Origin: Chitinophagaceae bacterium
GTDB taxonomy: Bacteria > Bacteroidota > Bacteroidia > Chitinophagales > Chitinophagaceae
Length of the DNA: 64,000 nucleotides
Direction: 5' to 3'
Assembly: GCA_023957575.1 (NCBI GenBank)
Contig: JAMLGU010000001.1
Location: 682,001-746,000, forward strand
Part shown: piece by piece, positions 25,788 to 35,889 of the stretch
Numbering within the stretch: position 1 is the first letter of the stretch
Layout: the number at the start of each line of letters is the position of its first letter
The notes under the pieces: generated by a model
The model's database searches: none
Told to the model about the DNA's origin: nothing
The model's input: only the letters and a program-made list of their open reading frames with translations
Made by a program: the position numbers and the translations under genes

Positions 25788-25819
25788 CAAAATTAAATTG
25801 TATTTCTCCAATTTCCAAA
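25788..25819 (-). promoter_or_regulatory. Bacteroidota-type promoter for the lipoprotein pair
   Basis: On the minus strand, TTTG (plus-strand 25816-25819), 20 nt, then TAATTTTG (plus-strand 25788-25795): a full match to the Bacteroidota consensus. The predicted start near 25782 lies about 60 bp upstream of the frameshifted lipoprotein start codon, inside the adjacent palindrome. Confidence 0.65.
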
Positions 25820-25940
25820 AAAACATGACAAACAGGCAAATTCTTTTTGAAGTGCTATTATAAAAAAAATCCTTTAGCATCCTTTGCTCGTCCGTTTAGC
25901 TACCATTATTTGAAAAGTGTAAATTTTTATTCCGTAAGCA

Positions 25941-26157
25941 TTTCACTCCTACTTTTCGCCTCCGCAGCGGTAATAATCCGCAAGCGGCAATAATGCGCAG
26001 CCTTGATTTTTGTCAAACTTTTTATCAAGAAAAAGTTTGAAAACAAGCATACATTCTTTCATTCCTACTTTTTGCCTTCGCAGCCGGCGGGCTGCGTGGC
26101 TGCACCGGTGTTGATTTTGCTTCTTCTCGCTTTCAGCGAGATACCGCTTACGCGGTA
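25941..26157. repeat. Tandem hairpin and direct-repeat element in the 660-bp gene-free tract
   Basis: The stretch 25724-26384 has no convincing gene. It holds two 28-bp direct repeats (25941-25968 and 26057-26084, about 24 of 28 identical, both containing TCCTACTTTT), a perfect 11-bp hairpin (26013-26023 with 26030-26040), and three short GC-rich hairpins in a row: GCAGCC/GGCTGC (26080-26095), CTCGCT/AGCGAG (26126-26140), TACCGC/GCGGTA (26142-26157). The pattern suggests a dispersed intergenic repeat of REP or MITE type; whether it recurs elsewhere cannot be seen here. The 61-codon open frame through it is not a credible gene. Confidence 0.6.
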
Positions 26158-26384
26158 CCGAACCAAAATAGGCACCTCATGCAGCCACTGTTAGAAAATC
26201 GGAAAGCCATTATCTTACGAAGCAAAACCGGAATAAGCATTGTTTGAACAAAATTTCCTTAGCTCCTTAAAAAAAGAATTAGCCGACAAACAGGTTAGGG
26301 GTGATTTTTATACTTTCCCCCTAATTTTGCCTTATCTAATGATGCTTAGTGTAACTTTTTCCTCATTTTTAAAACTGAGTTGAA

Positions 26385-28571
26385 ATGTGTAGATATATTT
26401 TCTTTTTTGCTTTCTGTTTTTTGAAGTCAGGCGTTTCCAACGGCCAGAATGTGGCGCTTATCAGATCATTTTCGCAGGAAACTTCAATAAAGGCCGATTG
26501 GTTGGTAACACCGGTTTTAAAAAAAGCCAAAGTTTACACTAATGGCGACAAAAAGGATATTGTTTTGGATAATGGATTGTTGCAACGTAGATTTAGATTA
26601 TCACCCAATCTTGCCTGCACTGAGTACAAAAATATGACTACCGGCCAGCAATTAATACGTTCGGTAAAACCGGAAGCAAGAGTGATGATTGATGGGAAAT
26701 CTTACAATGTCGGTGGCTTATATGGTCAAAAAGAACAGGCCTATCTGCTTCCGGAGTGGATAGATGGATTGGCTGCCAATGAAAATGATTTCAGTATCGT
26801 GAAATATGAAGTAACTGATTTGCCTCCATTCCTTAATGCAAATCAGGGATTCTGGGCTACCAATAAAAAACCGGCTACTGGGAAGATGGTACGTTTTTAT
26901 TTTGAAAACCCTTCATTAAAAGGGATCGAATTAATAGTTCATTATGAGTTATACGAAGGGATTCCGGTGATAGCCAAATGGCTGAGTATTAAAAATAATT
27001 CTAAGAGCGCGATTAAACTCAATCAGGTTGTTAACGAAATATTAGGCCTTGTGGAGGAAGAAAGCGCTGTGGTGGGGGCGCTGGATCAAATGCAAAAACC
27101 CGCCTGTATTTATTTTGAATCGGACTATGCTTTTAATAATGCCATGCGTTATAACCTTAGCGATCAAACAACCCATTGGAAAGCAGACAGACTGTACACC
27201 TCACAGGTAAACTATAATTATCAGACACCCTGTCTGGTAGAAATTTATCCTGAGTATGGGCCGGGGATCGAGTTGAACCCGGGAGAAAATTTTAGGTCTG
27301 TCAGAACTTTTGAATTGTTAATGGACAGTTATGACCGGCAGCGCCGGGGTATGGCTATTCAAAAGATGTACCGAACGATAGCTCCCTGGACAACTGCCAA
27401 CCCTATTTTTATGCATTTAGTAAGTAAGAATGATGGCGAGGTGTATCAGGCTGTTTACCAATGTGCTGCAACCGGTTATGAGGCATTGATTCTCAGTTTT
27501 GGAAGCCACATCAATATGGAAGACAATTCATCTCAAAACTTAAAACGGTGTAAAGCATTGGCAGATTATGCTCACACAAAAGGTATAAAAATAGGCTGCT
27601 ATTCTCTGTTCAGTTCCCGAAAAATAAGCGAAGAAGATGATGTGACTAATCCGCTTACAGGAAAAACAGGAGGCGCTTTTTTTGGCAATGCTCCCTGCTT
27701 TGGCAGTAAGTGGGGGTTGGCTTATCGGGACAAGATCAAGCAGTTTTTTACTGAAACGGGTTTTGATATTTGGGAAAATGACGGTCCTTATCCTGGTGAC
27801 AGATGTGCTTCGGTTAAGCATCCGGGTCATAAAGGATTAGATGACAGCCAGTGGCAGCAGATGCAAATTCAAAAAGAACTGTACCATTGGTTAAACCAAA
27901 AGGGGGTTTACATCAACGCACCTGACTGGTATTTTCTGGATGGTACCAATAAAATTGGTTTAGGTTACCGGGAATGGAATTTTTCATTGCCGCGCGATCA
28001 ACAAAAAATTCTCAACCGCCAAAATATTTTTGATGGCACTTGGGATAAAACCCCTTCAATGGGTTGGGGCTTTGTACCATTGACACGATATCAGGGTGGC
28101 GGACCGGAGGCCATTCTGGAGCCACTTTCAGAACATCTTGATGATTATGAACAACTGATGATGCAATATTACGGCGCCGGAGTACAGGCTTGTTATAGAG
28201 GCCCAAGACTATATGACACCGAAACCACCCGATTGAGGGTTGTAAAAGTGATTGACTGGTATAAAAAATACAGGAATATTCTGAATGCAGATATTGTACA
28301 TCTCCGCAGGGCAGATGGGCGTGATTGGGATGGTTGGCTGCATGTAAATCCTCAACTGAAAGAAAAAGGATTATTGATGTTGTTTAATCCGACCCAAAAA
28401 ACCATCAATAAAACCATTAAAATACCGCTCTATTACACAGGTCTCACTAAAACCGCCCGAATCAGAGAAAAAGAAAATAACTCTAAATCATTTATACTTG
28501 ACAGGAGTTATGAAGTTGAGTTACCTATTAGTTTGGCTGCCAATAGCTATTCGTGGTGGATAATTGAATAG
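26385..28571 (+). CDS. Exported glycoside hydrolase, alpha-galactosidase-like (clan GH-D type)
   Basis: A 728-residue exported protein with a signal peptide ending near SNGQ. Residues about 45-330 form a beta-sandwich of the kind that precedes a glycosidase barrel; residues 335-640 look like a TIM barrel; a C-terminal beta domain follows. DIWENDGPYPGDRC around Asp466 has the look of the nucleophile strand of clan GH-D enzymes (GH27/GH36). WENDG differs from the canonical KxD, so the exact family and substrate are uncertain. It probably acts on alpha-linked galactose or a related sugar in the periplasm or outside the cell. TAATTTTG at 26322-26329 could be its -7 element. It converges with secA. 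Confidence 0.7.
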   Translation: MCRYIFFFAFCFLKSGVSNGQNVALIRSFSQETSIKADWLVTPVLKKAKVYTNGDKKDIVLDNGLLQRRFRLSPNLACTEYKNMTTGQQLIRSVKPEARVMIDGKSYNVGGLYGQKEQAYLLPEWIDGLAANENDFSIVKYEVTDLPPFLNANQGFWATNKKPATGKMVRFYFENPSLKGIELIVHYELYEGIPVIAKWLSIKNNSKSAIKLNQVVNEILGLVEEESAVVGALDQMQKPACIYFESDYAFNNAMRYNLSDQTTHWKADRLYTSQVNYNYQTPCLVEIYPEYGPGIELNPGENFRSVRTFELLMDSYDRQRRGMAIQKMYRTIAPWTTANPIFMHLVSKNDGEVYQAVYQCAATGYEALILSFGSHINMEDNSSQNLKRCKALADYAHTKGIKIGCYSLFSSRKISEEDDVTNPLTGKTGGAFFGNAPCFGSKWGLAYRDKIKQFFTETGFDIWENDGPYPGDRCASVKHPGHKGLDDSQWQQMQIQKELYHWLNQKGVYINAPDWYFLDGTNKIGLGYREWNFSLPRDQQKILNRQNIFDGTWDKTPSMGWGFVPLTRYQGGGPEAILEPLSEHLDDYEQLMMQYYGAGVQACYRGPRLYDTETTRLRVVKVIDWYKKYRNILNADIVHLRRADGRDWDGWLHVNPQLKEKGLLMLFNPTQKTINKTIKIPLYYTGLTKTARIREKENNSKSFILDRSYEVELPISLAANSYSWWIIE

Positions 28572-28588
28572 ATGTGTCAAAATATTTC

Positions 28589-28641
28589 CTTAATCTCAAC
28601 CTCAATCTTAGCCTCAACCTTAGCCTCAATCTCAACCTTAC
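28589..28641 (-). repeat. Degenerate GRYTRA hexanucleotide repeat, copy C (after secA stop)
   Basis: Eight units on the minus strand: GGTTGA, GATTGA, GGCTAA, GGTTGA, GGCTAA, GATTGA, GGTTGA, GATTAA. It begins at the secA stop codon itself and fills most of the 66-bp gap between the convergent glycosidase gene and secA. Confidence 0.85.
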
Positions 28642-31600
28642 TCACTCTTACCGTGGCAGTTTTTATATTTTTTGCCGCTTCCGCAAGGGCAGGGATCATT
28701 TCTGCCGATTTTGGGTCCTACTCTCACCGGTTCCTGCTTTACGGCAGCGCCCGAAGGATCAAAATAATCTTTTTCATTAGCGCCATAATCCTGTCCTGCT
28801 TCATCAATGGCTTCTTTATTAGCGCGCATTTTACTCAGGTCGGTTTTTTGCTGGCGACCTTCGCGAATTTCGTTTTTATGTTCCTGGCCCGGTAGCGCGG
28901 CCTGTGTAAGGAAGGATACGATATCTTTGTTTAAAGAAGTTCCCATATTGTTAAACATCTGGAAAGCCTCTACTTTATATATCACCAACGGATCTTTTTG
29001 TTCCAGATAGGCGGTGGATACGCTTTGCTTCAAATCGTCCATCGCACGCAGGTGTTCTTTCCAGGCATTGTCGATTACTGCAAGCGTAATAGATTTTTCC
29101 ATGCTGGAAATCAGTTCTTTACCATCGGTTTCTACTGTTTTATCCAAAGGAGCCAATACATTGATTGTCTTACGGCCATCTGAGAAAGGAACAATAACGT
29201 TCACAATATGGTCGCCTTCAGTTTTGCGAACATTCTTGAATACCGGAACAGCATCTCTGCTGATGGCGCTCACATGTTCATTGTAGTTCTTTGTGGCCTC
29301 GCTGTATAGTTTATCTGCCAATTTCCCTTCATCACTGGTTCTAAACTCTTCAGGAGTGATGCTGGTATCCATGCCAAAGTTGACGATACATGCCAGTTTG
29401 AACCCTTCGTAATCTTCCTGCTCCCTAAAACTGCTTACTAAGCTTTCTGCTACAATTGAGAAAGCATTGTCAATATCTAAAGACAATCTTTCTCCAAACA
29501 AAGCGTGATTTCTACGGCTGTAAACGGCATTACGTTGCTTATTCATCACATCATCATACTCCAATAAACGTTTACGAATACCAAAGTTGTTTTCTTCTAC
29601 TTTCTTCTGTGCACGTTGAATACTGTTACTAATCATACTGTGCTGAATCACATCGCCTTCTTTGTAGCCCAGCTTGTCCATCATGCCTGCAATTTTTTCG
29701 CTGCCAAACATCCGCATCAGGTCATCTTCCAACGATACGAAGAACAAAGAACTACCGGGGTCGCCCTGACGGCCTGCACGACCACGCAACTGCCTGTCCA
29801 CTCGGCGGCTTTCGTGCCTTTCGGTACCAATGATGGCAAGACCTCCTGCATCTTTTACCCCGGGTCCCAGTTTAATATCAGTACCACGACCTGCCATGTT
29901 GGTAGCGATGGTAACTGCACCTGCTAAGCCTGCCTCTGCAACAACGGTAGCTTCGCGGGCGTGTTGCTTGGCATTCAATACATTGTGAGGAATTTTCATT
30001 TGTGTAAGCATCCTGCTGAGTAGCTCACTGATTTCTACAGAAGTAGTACCCACCAATACCGGTCTTCCTTTACTTCTTAGTTTTTCAATTTCATCAATAA
30101 CTGCCTTATATTTTTCGCGTTTGGTTTTATACACCAAATCTTCCATATCTTTCCTTATTACAGGCACGTTTGTAGGGATGGAAACAACATCCAGTTTATA
30201 AATGCTCCAAAATTCACCTGCTTCAGTTTCTGCCGTACCGGTCATACCTGCCAGTTTGTGATACATACGGAAGAAGTTTTGCAAAGTAACGGTAGCATAG
30301 GTTTGGGTGGCAGCTTCAATTTTTACATTTTCCTTAGCCTCCAATGCCTGGTGCAAACCATCGGAGTAGCGGCGGCCTTCCATAATACGACCTGTTTGTT
30401 CATCCACAATCTTGATGGCGCCGTCCACGATAATATATTCCACATCTTTTTCAAATAGTGCATAGGCTTTCAACAATTGCTGCACGGTATGAATGCGATC
30501 GGCTTTTTGGGCATAATCATTCAGGATGCTCTCTTTCTTTTTTAATTTTTCTTCATTGGGGATATCGCTTTTTTCAACCTCCGACAGCGACACACCAATA
30601 TCCGGGAGTACAAAGAAATCGGGGTCTTCGCCCGATTTTGTAATCGCAGTAAGTCCTTTTTCTGTAAGGTCCACCGAATTGTTTTTTTCGTCAATTCGGA
30701 AAAGAAGTTCAGAATCAACAACCGGCATGTTTTTTTCCTGCTCCTGCAGGTAGAAGTTTTCGGCTTTCTGAAGTTTCACTTTAATGCCCGGCTCACTCAG
30801 AAACTTGATTAAAGGATTATACTTAGGCAGTCCTCTGAATGCCCGAAAGAGATGCAATCCGCCTTTTTGTGGGTCATCCTGCCCGCTTTCTATCAGCTTT
30901 TTAGCCTGGTTGAGTTCGTTTCTCACAATTCTTTCCTGCTCCTGATACAGTTGCCTTACTCTTGGCTGGTGAATATGGAATTGCTGGTCATCGCCTTTTT
31001 CTACAGGACCGCTGATAATCAATGGTGTACGAGCATCGTCTATCAATACGCTATCCACCTCATCCACCATTGCAAAATGGTGTTTTCGTTGTACCATTTC
31101 TTCGGCTGTGTGTACCATATTATCTCTCAGGTAGTCAAAGCCAAATTCGTTATTGGTACCGTATATAATATCTGCCAGATAAGCCTGTCTTCTTTCATGG
31201 CTGTTGGGTTGGTGCTTGTCAATACAATCCACCTTCAGGCCTAACCATTCAAAGATAGGGCCGTTCCATTCCTGGTCGCGTCGTGCCAGATAGTCGTTTA
31301 CGGTAACAATATGCACTCCTTCTCCTGAAAGTGCATTCAGGTAGGCGGGTAGGGTAGAAACCAAGGTTTTACCTTCACCTGTAGCCATTTCGGCAATTTT
31401 TCCGGAGTGAAGTACGGCGCCGCCTATCAACTGAACGTCGTAGTGCACCATGTTCCAGGTAATTTTTCCGCCTGCAGCCGTCCAGCTATTGCTGAAAATA
31501 GATTTATCTCCGTCAATTTTTACATATTCACTTCTTACGCTTAAATCTCTGTCCAGATCTGTAGCTGTTGAAATTATTTCTGTATTTTCTTTAAATCTGC

Positions 31601-31961
31601 GGGCTGTTTCTTTTACAACGGCAAAGGCTTCGGGTAGAATATCATTTAAAGCCTTTTCAATTTCTTTGTCTCTTTGTTTCTTTAATTCGTCAACCTCCTG
31701 ATAAATATTATCTTTTTCAATTAATTCGGTATGCGATAATCCGTCGGCCTTTTCATTCAATTCGATTATTTGTTTGTCTATGGCGCTAAGATGTTCTTGA
31801 ATTCTTTTTTTGAACTCGTTAGTCTTACTTCGAAGTTGATCATTACTAAGTGATTGATATTCAGTAAAAAACTGATTTACTTTTAATATAGTGGGCTCCA
31901 GTTTTTTGGCATCTTTTTCAGATTTACTGCCGCCGAATATTTTAGATACAAATCCAAACAT
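28638..31961 (-). CDS. secA: Preprotein translocase ATPase SecA
   Basis: A 1107-residue SecA, the motor that drives unfolded preproteins through SecYEG. Walker A is in [17 protein letters not shown], the DEAD-box region reads [20 protein letters not shown], and motifs [13 protein letters not shown] and [14 protein letters not shown] of the second ATPase half are present. The C-terminus ends with the zinc motif [14 protein letters not shown], used for SecB and lipid binding. It is longer than the 901-residue E. coli protein because of an insertion around residues 340-500, as in other Bacteroidota SecA proteins. The hexanucleotide repeat starts at its stop codon. Confidence 0.97.
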   Translation of the reverse strand: MFGFVSKIFGGSKSEKDAKKLEPTILKVNQFFTEYQSLSNDQLRSKTNEFKKRIQEHLSAIDKQIIELNEKADGLSHTELIEKDNIYQEVDELKKQRDKEIEKALNDILPEAFAVVKETARRFKENTEIISTATDLDRDLSVRSEYVKIDGDKSIFSNSWTAAGGKITWNMVHYDVQLIGGAVLHSGKIAEMATGEGKTLVSTLPAYLNALSGEGVHIVTVNDYLARRDQEWNGPIFEWLGLKVDCIDKHQPNSHERRQAYLADIIYGTNNEFGFDYLRDNMVHTAEEMVQRKHHFAMVDEVDSVLIDDARTPLIISGPVEKGDDQQFHIHQPRVRQLYQEQERIVRNELNQAKKLIESGQDDPQKGGLHLFRAFRGLPKYNPLIKFLSEPGIKVKLQKAENFYLQEQEKNMPVVDSELLFRIDEKNNSVDLTEKGLTAITKSGEDPDFFVLPDIGVSLSEVEKSDIPNEEKLKKKESILNDYAQKADRIHTVQQLLKAYALFEKDVEYIIVDGAIKIVDEQTGRIMEGRRYSDGLHQALEAKENVKIEAATQTYATVTLQNFFRMYHKLAGMTGTAETEAGEFWSIYKLDVVSIPTNVPVIRKDMEDLVYKTKREKYKAVIDEIEKLRSKGRPVLVGTTSVEISELLSRMLTQMKIPHNVLNAKQHAREATVVAEAGLAGAVTIATNMAGRGTDIKLGPGVKDAGGLAIIGTERHESRRVDRQLRGRAGRQGDPGSSLFFVSLEDDLMRMFGSEKIAGMMDKLGYKEGDVIQHSMISNSIQRAQKKVEENNFGIRKRLLEYDDVMNKQRNAVYSRRNHALFGERLSLDIDNAFSIVAESLVSSFREQEDYEGFKLACIVNFGMDTSITPEEFRTSDEGKLADKLYSEATKNYNEHVSAISRDAVPVFKNVRKTEGDHIVNVIVPFSDGRKTINVLAPLDKTVETDGKELISSMEKSITLAVIDNAWKEHLRAMDDLKQSVSTAYLEQKDPLVIYKVEAFQMFNNMGTSLNKDIVSFLTQAALPGQEHKNEIREGRQQKTDLSKMRANKEAIDEAGQDYGANEKDYFDPSGAAVKQEPVRVGPKIGRNDPCPCGSGKKYKNCHGKSE

Positions 31962-32198
31962 ATATTTTTGTATAAATTATTTTTAAAAAAATGATATTGC
32001 CATCATGTCAAAAACAATGCTATATGTTTTTCCTTAGACAAATTGACAGGCGGTAAAGATACTAAATAGGGCATAAAATATTGTAAACAGACTCAAGAAG
32101 TGGTATTTCTTAACTGTTAAAAATAATTGAACTCAATCATTTTGAAGCCAGAAGTAATAGTTTTGTCCCTCTAATTGATAATTTTGCGCTATATTTCT

Positions 32199-34175
32199 AT
32201 GATAATGGCTTTTTTGAAAAAAATAAGGAGTTTTTTTGAGGATACTGGAAACTATTATTGGGTGTTTTTTTATCGCCTGCTGGTGGTGATGCTGATATTT
32301 ATTCTTAGCAGATTTATCTTTTATTTTTTTAATAAAAATTACTTTCCACATATTGAATGGTCCGACTGGCCAAAGATCATTCAGGGGGGATGGATGTTTG
32401 ATCAGGCTGCAATTTTATACTTAAATGCCTTATTTATAGTATTGATGCTCGCACCTATTCCATACGTCTGGCGCACTTCAAAAAAATACCAAAACGTTTT
32501 AAAGTGGATATTTTTTACTTTTAATGGTATTGGTATAGCCTTAAATTGTATTGATATTATTTATTACCGGTTTACGCTTCGCAGAACCACTTCTTCTGTT
32601 TTTCAGGAGTTTTCTAATGAAAATAATATAACTTCTCTGGGTTTTCAGTTTGTTTTGGATTACTGGTATGTATTAATTGTTTTTGTAGGGTTAATAATGT
32701 TGATGGTAAAATTATATAACCTTGTGAAAATCAGGAAAAGTGAAAACGTAAGGAATAACCGATTGGTTTTTTATACGAAGGCAGCTATAATATTTTTAAC
32801 CGTGATTCCTTTTACTGTTGCAGGAATAAGGGGCGATTTTAAACATAGTACGCGCCCGATAACTATCAGCAATGCCGGAAAATTTGTAAACAGGCCCGAT
32901 GAAATTTATCTGGTATTGAATACGCCTTTCTGTTTTATAAGGACTTTTAATGATGGCATCATACAACCCGTTCATTATTTTTCCAATGAGGAAATGGAAA
33001 AAATATATTCCCCTATTCATTATCCCGAAAATCCCAATGCGGTAATGAATAAAAAGAATGTGGTGCTGATTGTATTGGAGAGTTTTGGAAAAGAAGCTGT
33101 TGGGTTTTATAATAAAGATTTGGACGGAGGTACTTATCAGGGCTTTACACCTTTTTTGGATTCACTGGCTTCAGTGAGCAAAGTATATTGGAATTCATTT
33201 GCCAATGGCCGTAAATCCATAGATGCTTTGCCTTCTTCCATCGCTTCCATCCCCAGTATGATAAACCCGTTTGTACTGACCACTTATGTCAATGACAGCA
33301 TTCAGAGTCTTGGGCACTTACTGGCAAAAGAAGGGTATCAAAATTCTTTTTTTCATGGCGCTCCCAATGGTTCAATGGGCTTTTTGGAATTTATGAGGTT
33401 AATGGGTATTAATGATTATTATGGCAAAAATGAGTTTAATAATGATGCTGAGTATGACGGTTTTTGGGGAATTTGGGATGAACCGTTTATGCAGTTTTTT
33501 GCCGATCATCTCAATCGGTTTAAAGAGCCGTTTTTCAGTACTTTTTTTTCGGTCTCCTCGCATCACCCTTTTCAGGTGCCCAAACAGTATGAAGGTAAGT
33601 TTAAGAAAGGACCTTTGCCGGTGCTGGAATGTATAAGTTATACGGATATGGCATTGCGAAAGTTTTTTGATAAAGTATCTAAATCAGAATGGTTTAAGAA
33701 CACGATTTTTGTTATTACGGCAGACCATGCCACTATTTCTTACCACAAAGAGTACCAGAGCGCCTGGGGCGATTCGGCCATACCTATTTTACTTTATAGT
33801 CCGGGTGACACTACTTTAAGAGGCATTGATCAGGGATTGATTCAGCAGGCAGATATTATGCCTACAGTTTTGGGTTATCTGCATTACAATAAACCCTTTT
33901 TGGCTTTTGGCGAAAATGTTCTGGACAGGAAAGACAAAGGATTTGCGTTTCATTATTCCGGCGGCTATCAATGGTTTGAAGGCGATTATTTGTTGTTTTT
34001 TGATGGAGAAAAAACTTCAGGCCTTTTTAATTATCAGAAGGATAGACTTTTGAAAAATGATTTGACCAAACAAGAACCTCAACGACTTTTACAAATGGAA
34101 AATAAATTAAAAGCATTTATACAACAATATAGCAACCGACTGATTGAAAACAGGATGACGGCAGCAAGTAAATAG
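32199..34175 (+). CDS. LTA-synthase-family membrane phosphoglycerol/phosphoethanolamine transferase
   Basis: About 658 residues with five N-terminal membrane segments (to about residue 210) and an extracytoplasmic sulfatase-fold domain. Landmarks are NVVLIVLESFGKEAVG (metal-binding Glu), FANGRKSIDALPSSIASIPSM (nucleophile region), VSSHHPFQVP and FVITADHA. Enzymes of this family transfer phosphoglycerol or phosphoethanolamine groups from lipids to envelope glycans; in a Gram-negative the acceptor is not lipoteichoic acid, and the sequence does not tell which. The open frame begins at a TTG at 32175; the ATG at 32199 (or 32205) is preferred. A TAATTTTG at 32179-32186 would give a very short leader. 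Confidence 0.82.
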   Translation: MIMAFLKKIRSFFEDTGNYYWVFFYRLLVVMLIFILSRFIFYFFNKNYFPHIEWSDWPKIIQGGWMFDQAAILYLNALFIVLMLAPIPYVWRTSKKYQNVLKWIFFTFNGIGIALNCIDIIYYRFTLRRTTSSVFQEFSNENNITSLGFQFVLDYWYVLIVFVGLIMLMVKLYNLVKIRKSENVRNNRLVFYTKAAIIFLTVIPFTVAGIRGDFKHSTRPITISNAGKFVNRPDEIYLVLNTPFCFIRTFNDGIIQPVHYFSNEEMEKIYSPIHYPENPNAVMNKKNVVLIVLESFGKEAVGFYNKDLDGGTYQGFTPFLDSLASVSKVYWNSFANGRKSIDALPSSIASIPSMINPFVLTTYVNDSIQSLGHLLAKEGYQNSFFHGAPNGSMGFLEFMRLMGINDYYGKNEFNNDAEYDGFWGIWDEPFMQFFADHLNRFKEPFFSTFFSVSSHHPFQVPKQYEGKFKKGPLPVLECISYTDMALRKFFDKVSKSEWFKNTIFVITADHATISYHKEYQSAWGDSAIPILLYSPGDTTLRGIDQGLIQQADIMPTVLGYLHYNKPFLAFGENVLDRKDKGFAFHYSGGYQWFEGDYLLFFDGEKTSGLFNYQKDRLLKNDLTKQEPQRLLQMENKLKAFIQQYSNRLIENRMTAASK

Positions 34176-34241
34176 TTTTTCTAAAATATATAAGAATTAT
34201 TGAAGAGAAATTAAAGCCTTCGTTTGGCGTCCAAAACCTCT

Positions 34242-35237
34242 CTACTCCTTATTAAGCGCCTTCCACAAAGCATCTTTCAACTCCGTAAGTCCTGAATTGG
34301 TAACCGAAGAAATAAACAGATGAGGGATATTTTCGGGCATTTCCCTGCTGATGGCCGCCTTTAATTCATCATCCAGCATGTCGCTTTTACTGATGGCTAT
34401 CAGCATTTCTTTATGAAGCAGTTCGGGGTTGTATTGCTCCAATTCATTTATTAAAATATCAAGTTCTTTTTTGTGGTCATCACTATCGGCCGGTATTAAA
34501 AATAACAGTACCGGGTTTCGTTCGATATGTCTTAAAAAACGATGACCAAGCCCGCGCCCTTCTGCGGCACCTTCGATAATGCCCGGCAAGTCGGCTATGC
34601 AGAAACTTTTGCTTTCCCTGTATTCCACAATCCCCAGATTAGGAGTGATTGTGGTAAAGGCATAGTTCCCGATCTTGGGTTTGGCGGCGGTTATCACTGA
34701 TAGCAAGGTTGATTTTCCGGCATTGGGAAATCCAACCAAACCCACATCTGCCAGTACTTTTAGTTCAAAAACTTTCCAGCCTTCAATTCCGGGTAATCCG
34801 GGTTGGGCATATTCAGGTGCCTGATTGGTGGCTGTGGCAAAGTTGGCATTTCCCAGTCCGCCCTTGCCACCCGGCAGCCATACTATTTCCTGACCGTCTT
34901 CTAATATCTCGGCTTCCTGCACTCCGGTTTCTTCATCAATGGCAACGGTACCTAATGGCACTTCAATAATTACATCTTTACCACTACGACCGGTTTTGTT
35001 ATTATGTCCGCCATTTTCGCCATTCTCCGCCAATATGTTTTTAAAATAACGCAGATGAAGCAGTGTCCATAAGTTTCGATTACCTTTCAGGATAATATGA
35101 GCACCTCTGCCGCCATCACCTCCATCGGGCCCTCCTTTGGCAGTAAACTTATCGCGCAGGAAATGCTTTATGCCGGCGCCTCCATGCCCACTTCGGCAAA
35201 ATATCCTGATTTGATCTACGAAATTGCTGTTATCCAA
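34242..35237 (-). CDS. obg: Ribosome-associated GTPase Obg (CgtA)
   Basis: A 331-residue Obg GTPase involved in large-subunit ribosome assembly and stress control. Residues 1-158 are the Gly-rich Obg fold ([15 protein letters not shown] is close to the GGxGG pattern; [11 protein letters not shown]). The G domain begins with [15 protein letters not shown], followed by [16 protein letters not shown] (G3 and switch region), ISKSDM and SVTNSGL. It stops after the G domain, lacking the extra C-terminal OCT domain, as in many Bacteroidota. It starts 26 bp downstream of the SET-domain gene on the same strand, suggesting one transcript. Confidence 0.95.
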   Translation of the reverse strand: MDNSNFVDQIRIFCRSGHGGAGIKHFLRDKFTAKGGPDGGDGGRGAHIILKGNRNLWTLLHLRYFKNILAENGENGGHNNKTGRSGKDVIIEVPLGTVAIDEETGVQEAEILEDGQEIVWLPGGKGGLGNANFATATNQAPEYAQPGLPGIEGWKVFELKVLADVGLVGFPNAGKSTLLSVITAAKPKIGNYAFTTITPNLGIVEYRESKSFCIADLPGIIEGAAEGRGLGHRFLRHIERNPVLLFLIPADSDDHKKELDILINELEQYNPELLHKEMLIAISKSDMLDDELKAAISREMPENIPHLFISSVTNSGLTELKDALWKALNKE

Positions 35238-35263
35238 TAGCTCTGTTTTTTTTATTATTCAAT

Positions 35264-35713
35264 TTATTTTTTCGGCAATGCCTTACTCCTCTGCCTTTCC
35301 ATGTCAATTTTTTTATTTTCCCTTACCTGCTTCCAGTAAAGACGACCGTAAGAAACAAAAACCTCATTGCCGGCATATATTTTTTTCGTTGCCATAATAT
35401 ATACACGTTTCCCGTCTTCCACATATTTTGCATTATTCTTTACTCCTTCTATTTTCTGAAAACCTGCTGCGTCATTTGCATAACGACCAAAGGTGTGCAC
35501 ACTCTCTGCTGCATCTATCACAGTACTGTCGTTTATGTGGTAAATATAACCATTATCCACGTCATCTTCTACATCTTTCCATTTGCAAAGCCTTCCTTCG
35601 TATTCGGCAACGATAGCGCCTTTTGAAAAGTCAATTTTTGCAAACAGTCCCTTTCCCGCTTTTGGCAGGGTAGATGTCTTCACTTTTAATATATCATTTG
35701 AAGGAAGTGGCAT
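35264..35713 (-). CDS. SET-domain protein (putative protein lysine methyltransferase)
   Basis: A 149-residue protein consisting of one SET domain. The N-terminal KAGKGLFAKIDFSKGAIVAEYEG motif family (GxG near the start, then EYEG) and the C-terminal GNEVFVSYGRLYW motif are typical. The NHxC-type motif that helps bind S-adenosylmethionine is degenerate: the corresponding region reads FGRYANDAAG and later NNAKY, with Asn retained but no Cys. SET proteins methylate lysines in proteins; the bacterial target here is unknown. It precedes obg by 26 bp in the same direction. There is no signal peptide, so it acts in the cytoplasm. Confidence 0.8.
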   Translation of the reverse strand: MPLPSNDILKVKTSTLPKAGKGLFAKIDFSKGAIVAEYEGRLCKWKDVEDDVDNGYIYHINDSTVIDAAESVHTFGRYANDAAGFQKIEGVKNNAKYVEDGKRVYIMATKKIYAGNEVFVSYGRLYWKQVRENKKIDMERQRSKALPKK

Positions 35714-35889
35714 AATTATTTCTTCTTTTTAAAGAGTTGCGAATATATTGTAAATAGTATTATTTTGAAGCAAGTCCCCTGATTTTGTTTGGCTAAATGA
35801 TAAAATTTGAGTATAAAACTCTGAGAAATTATCCGATTTTTGAAATGCTACTTTATTAAATCAATACAATAATTACTTACTTTTAGACT

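Noticed and set aside
26003..26194. 63-codon open frame in the hairpin tract
   Set aside because: It runs through several hairpins, has odd composition and no recognisable start context.
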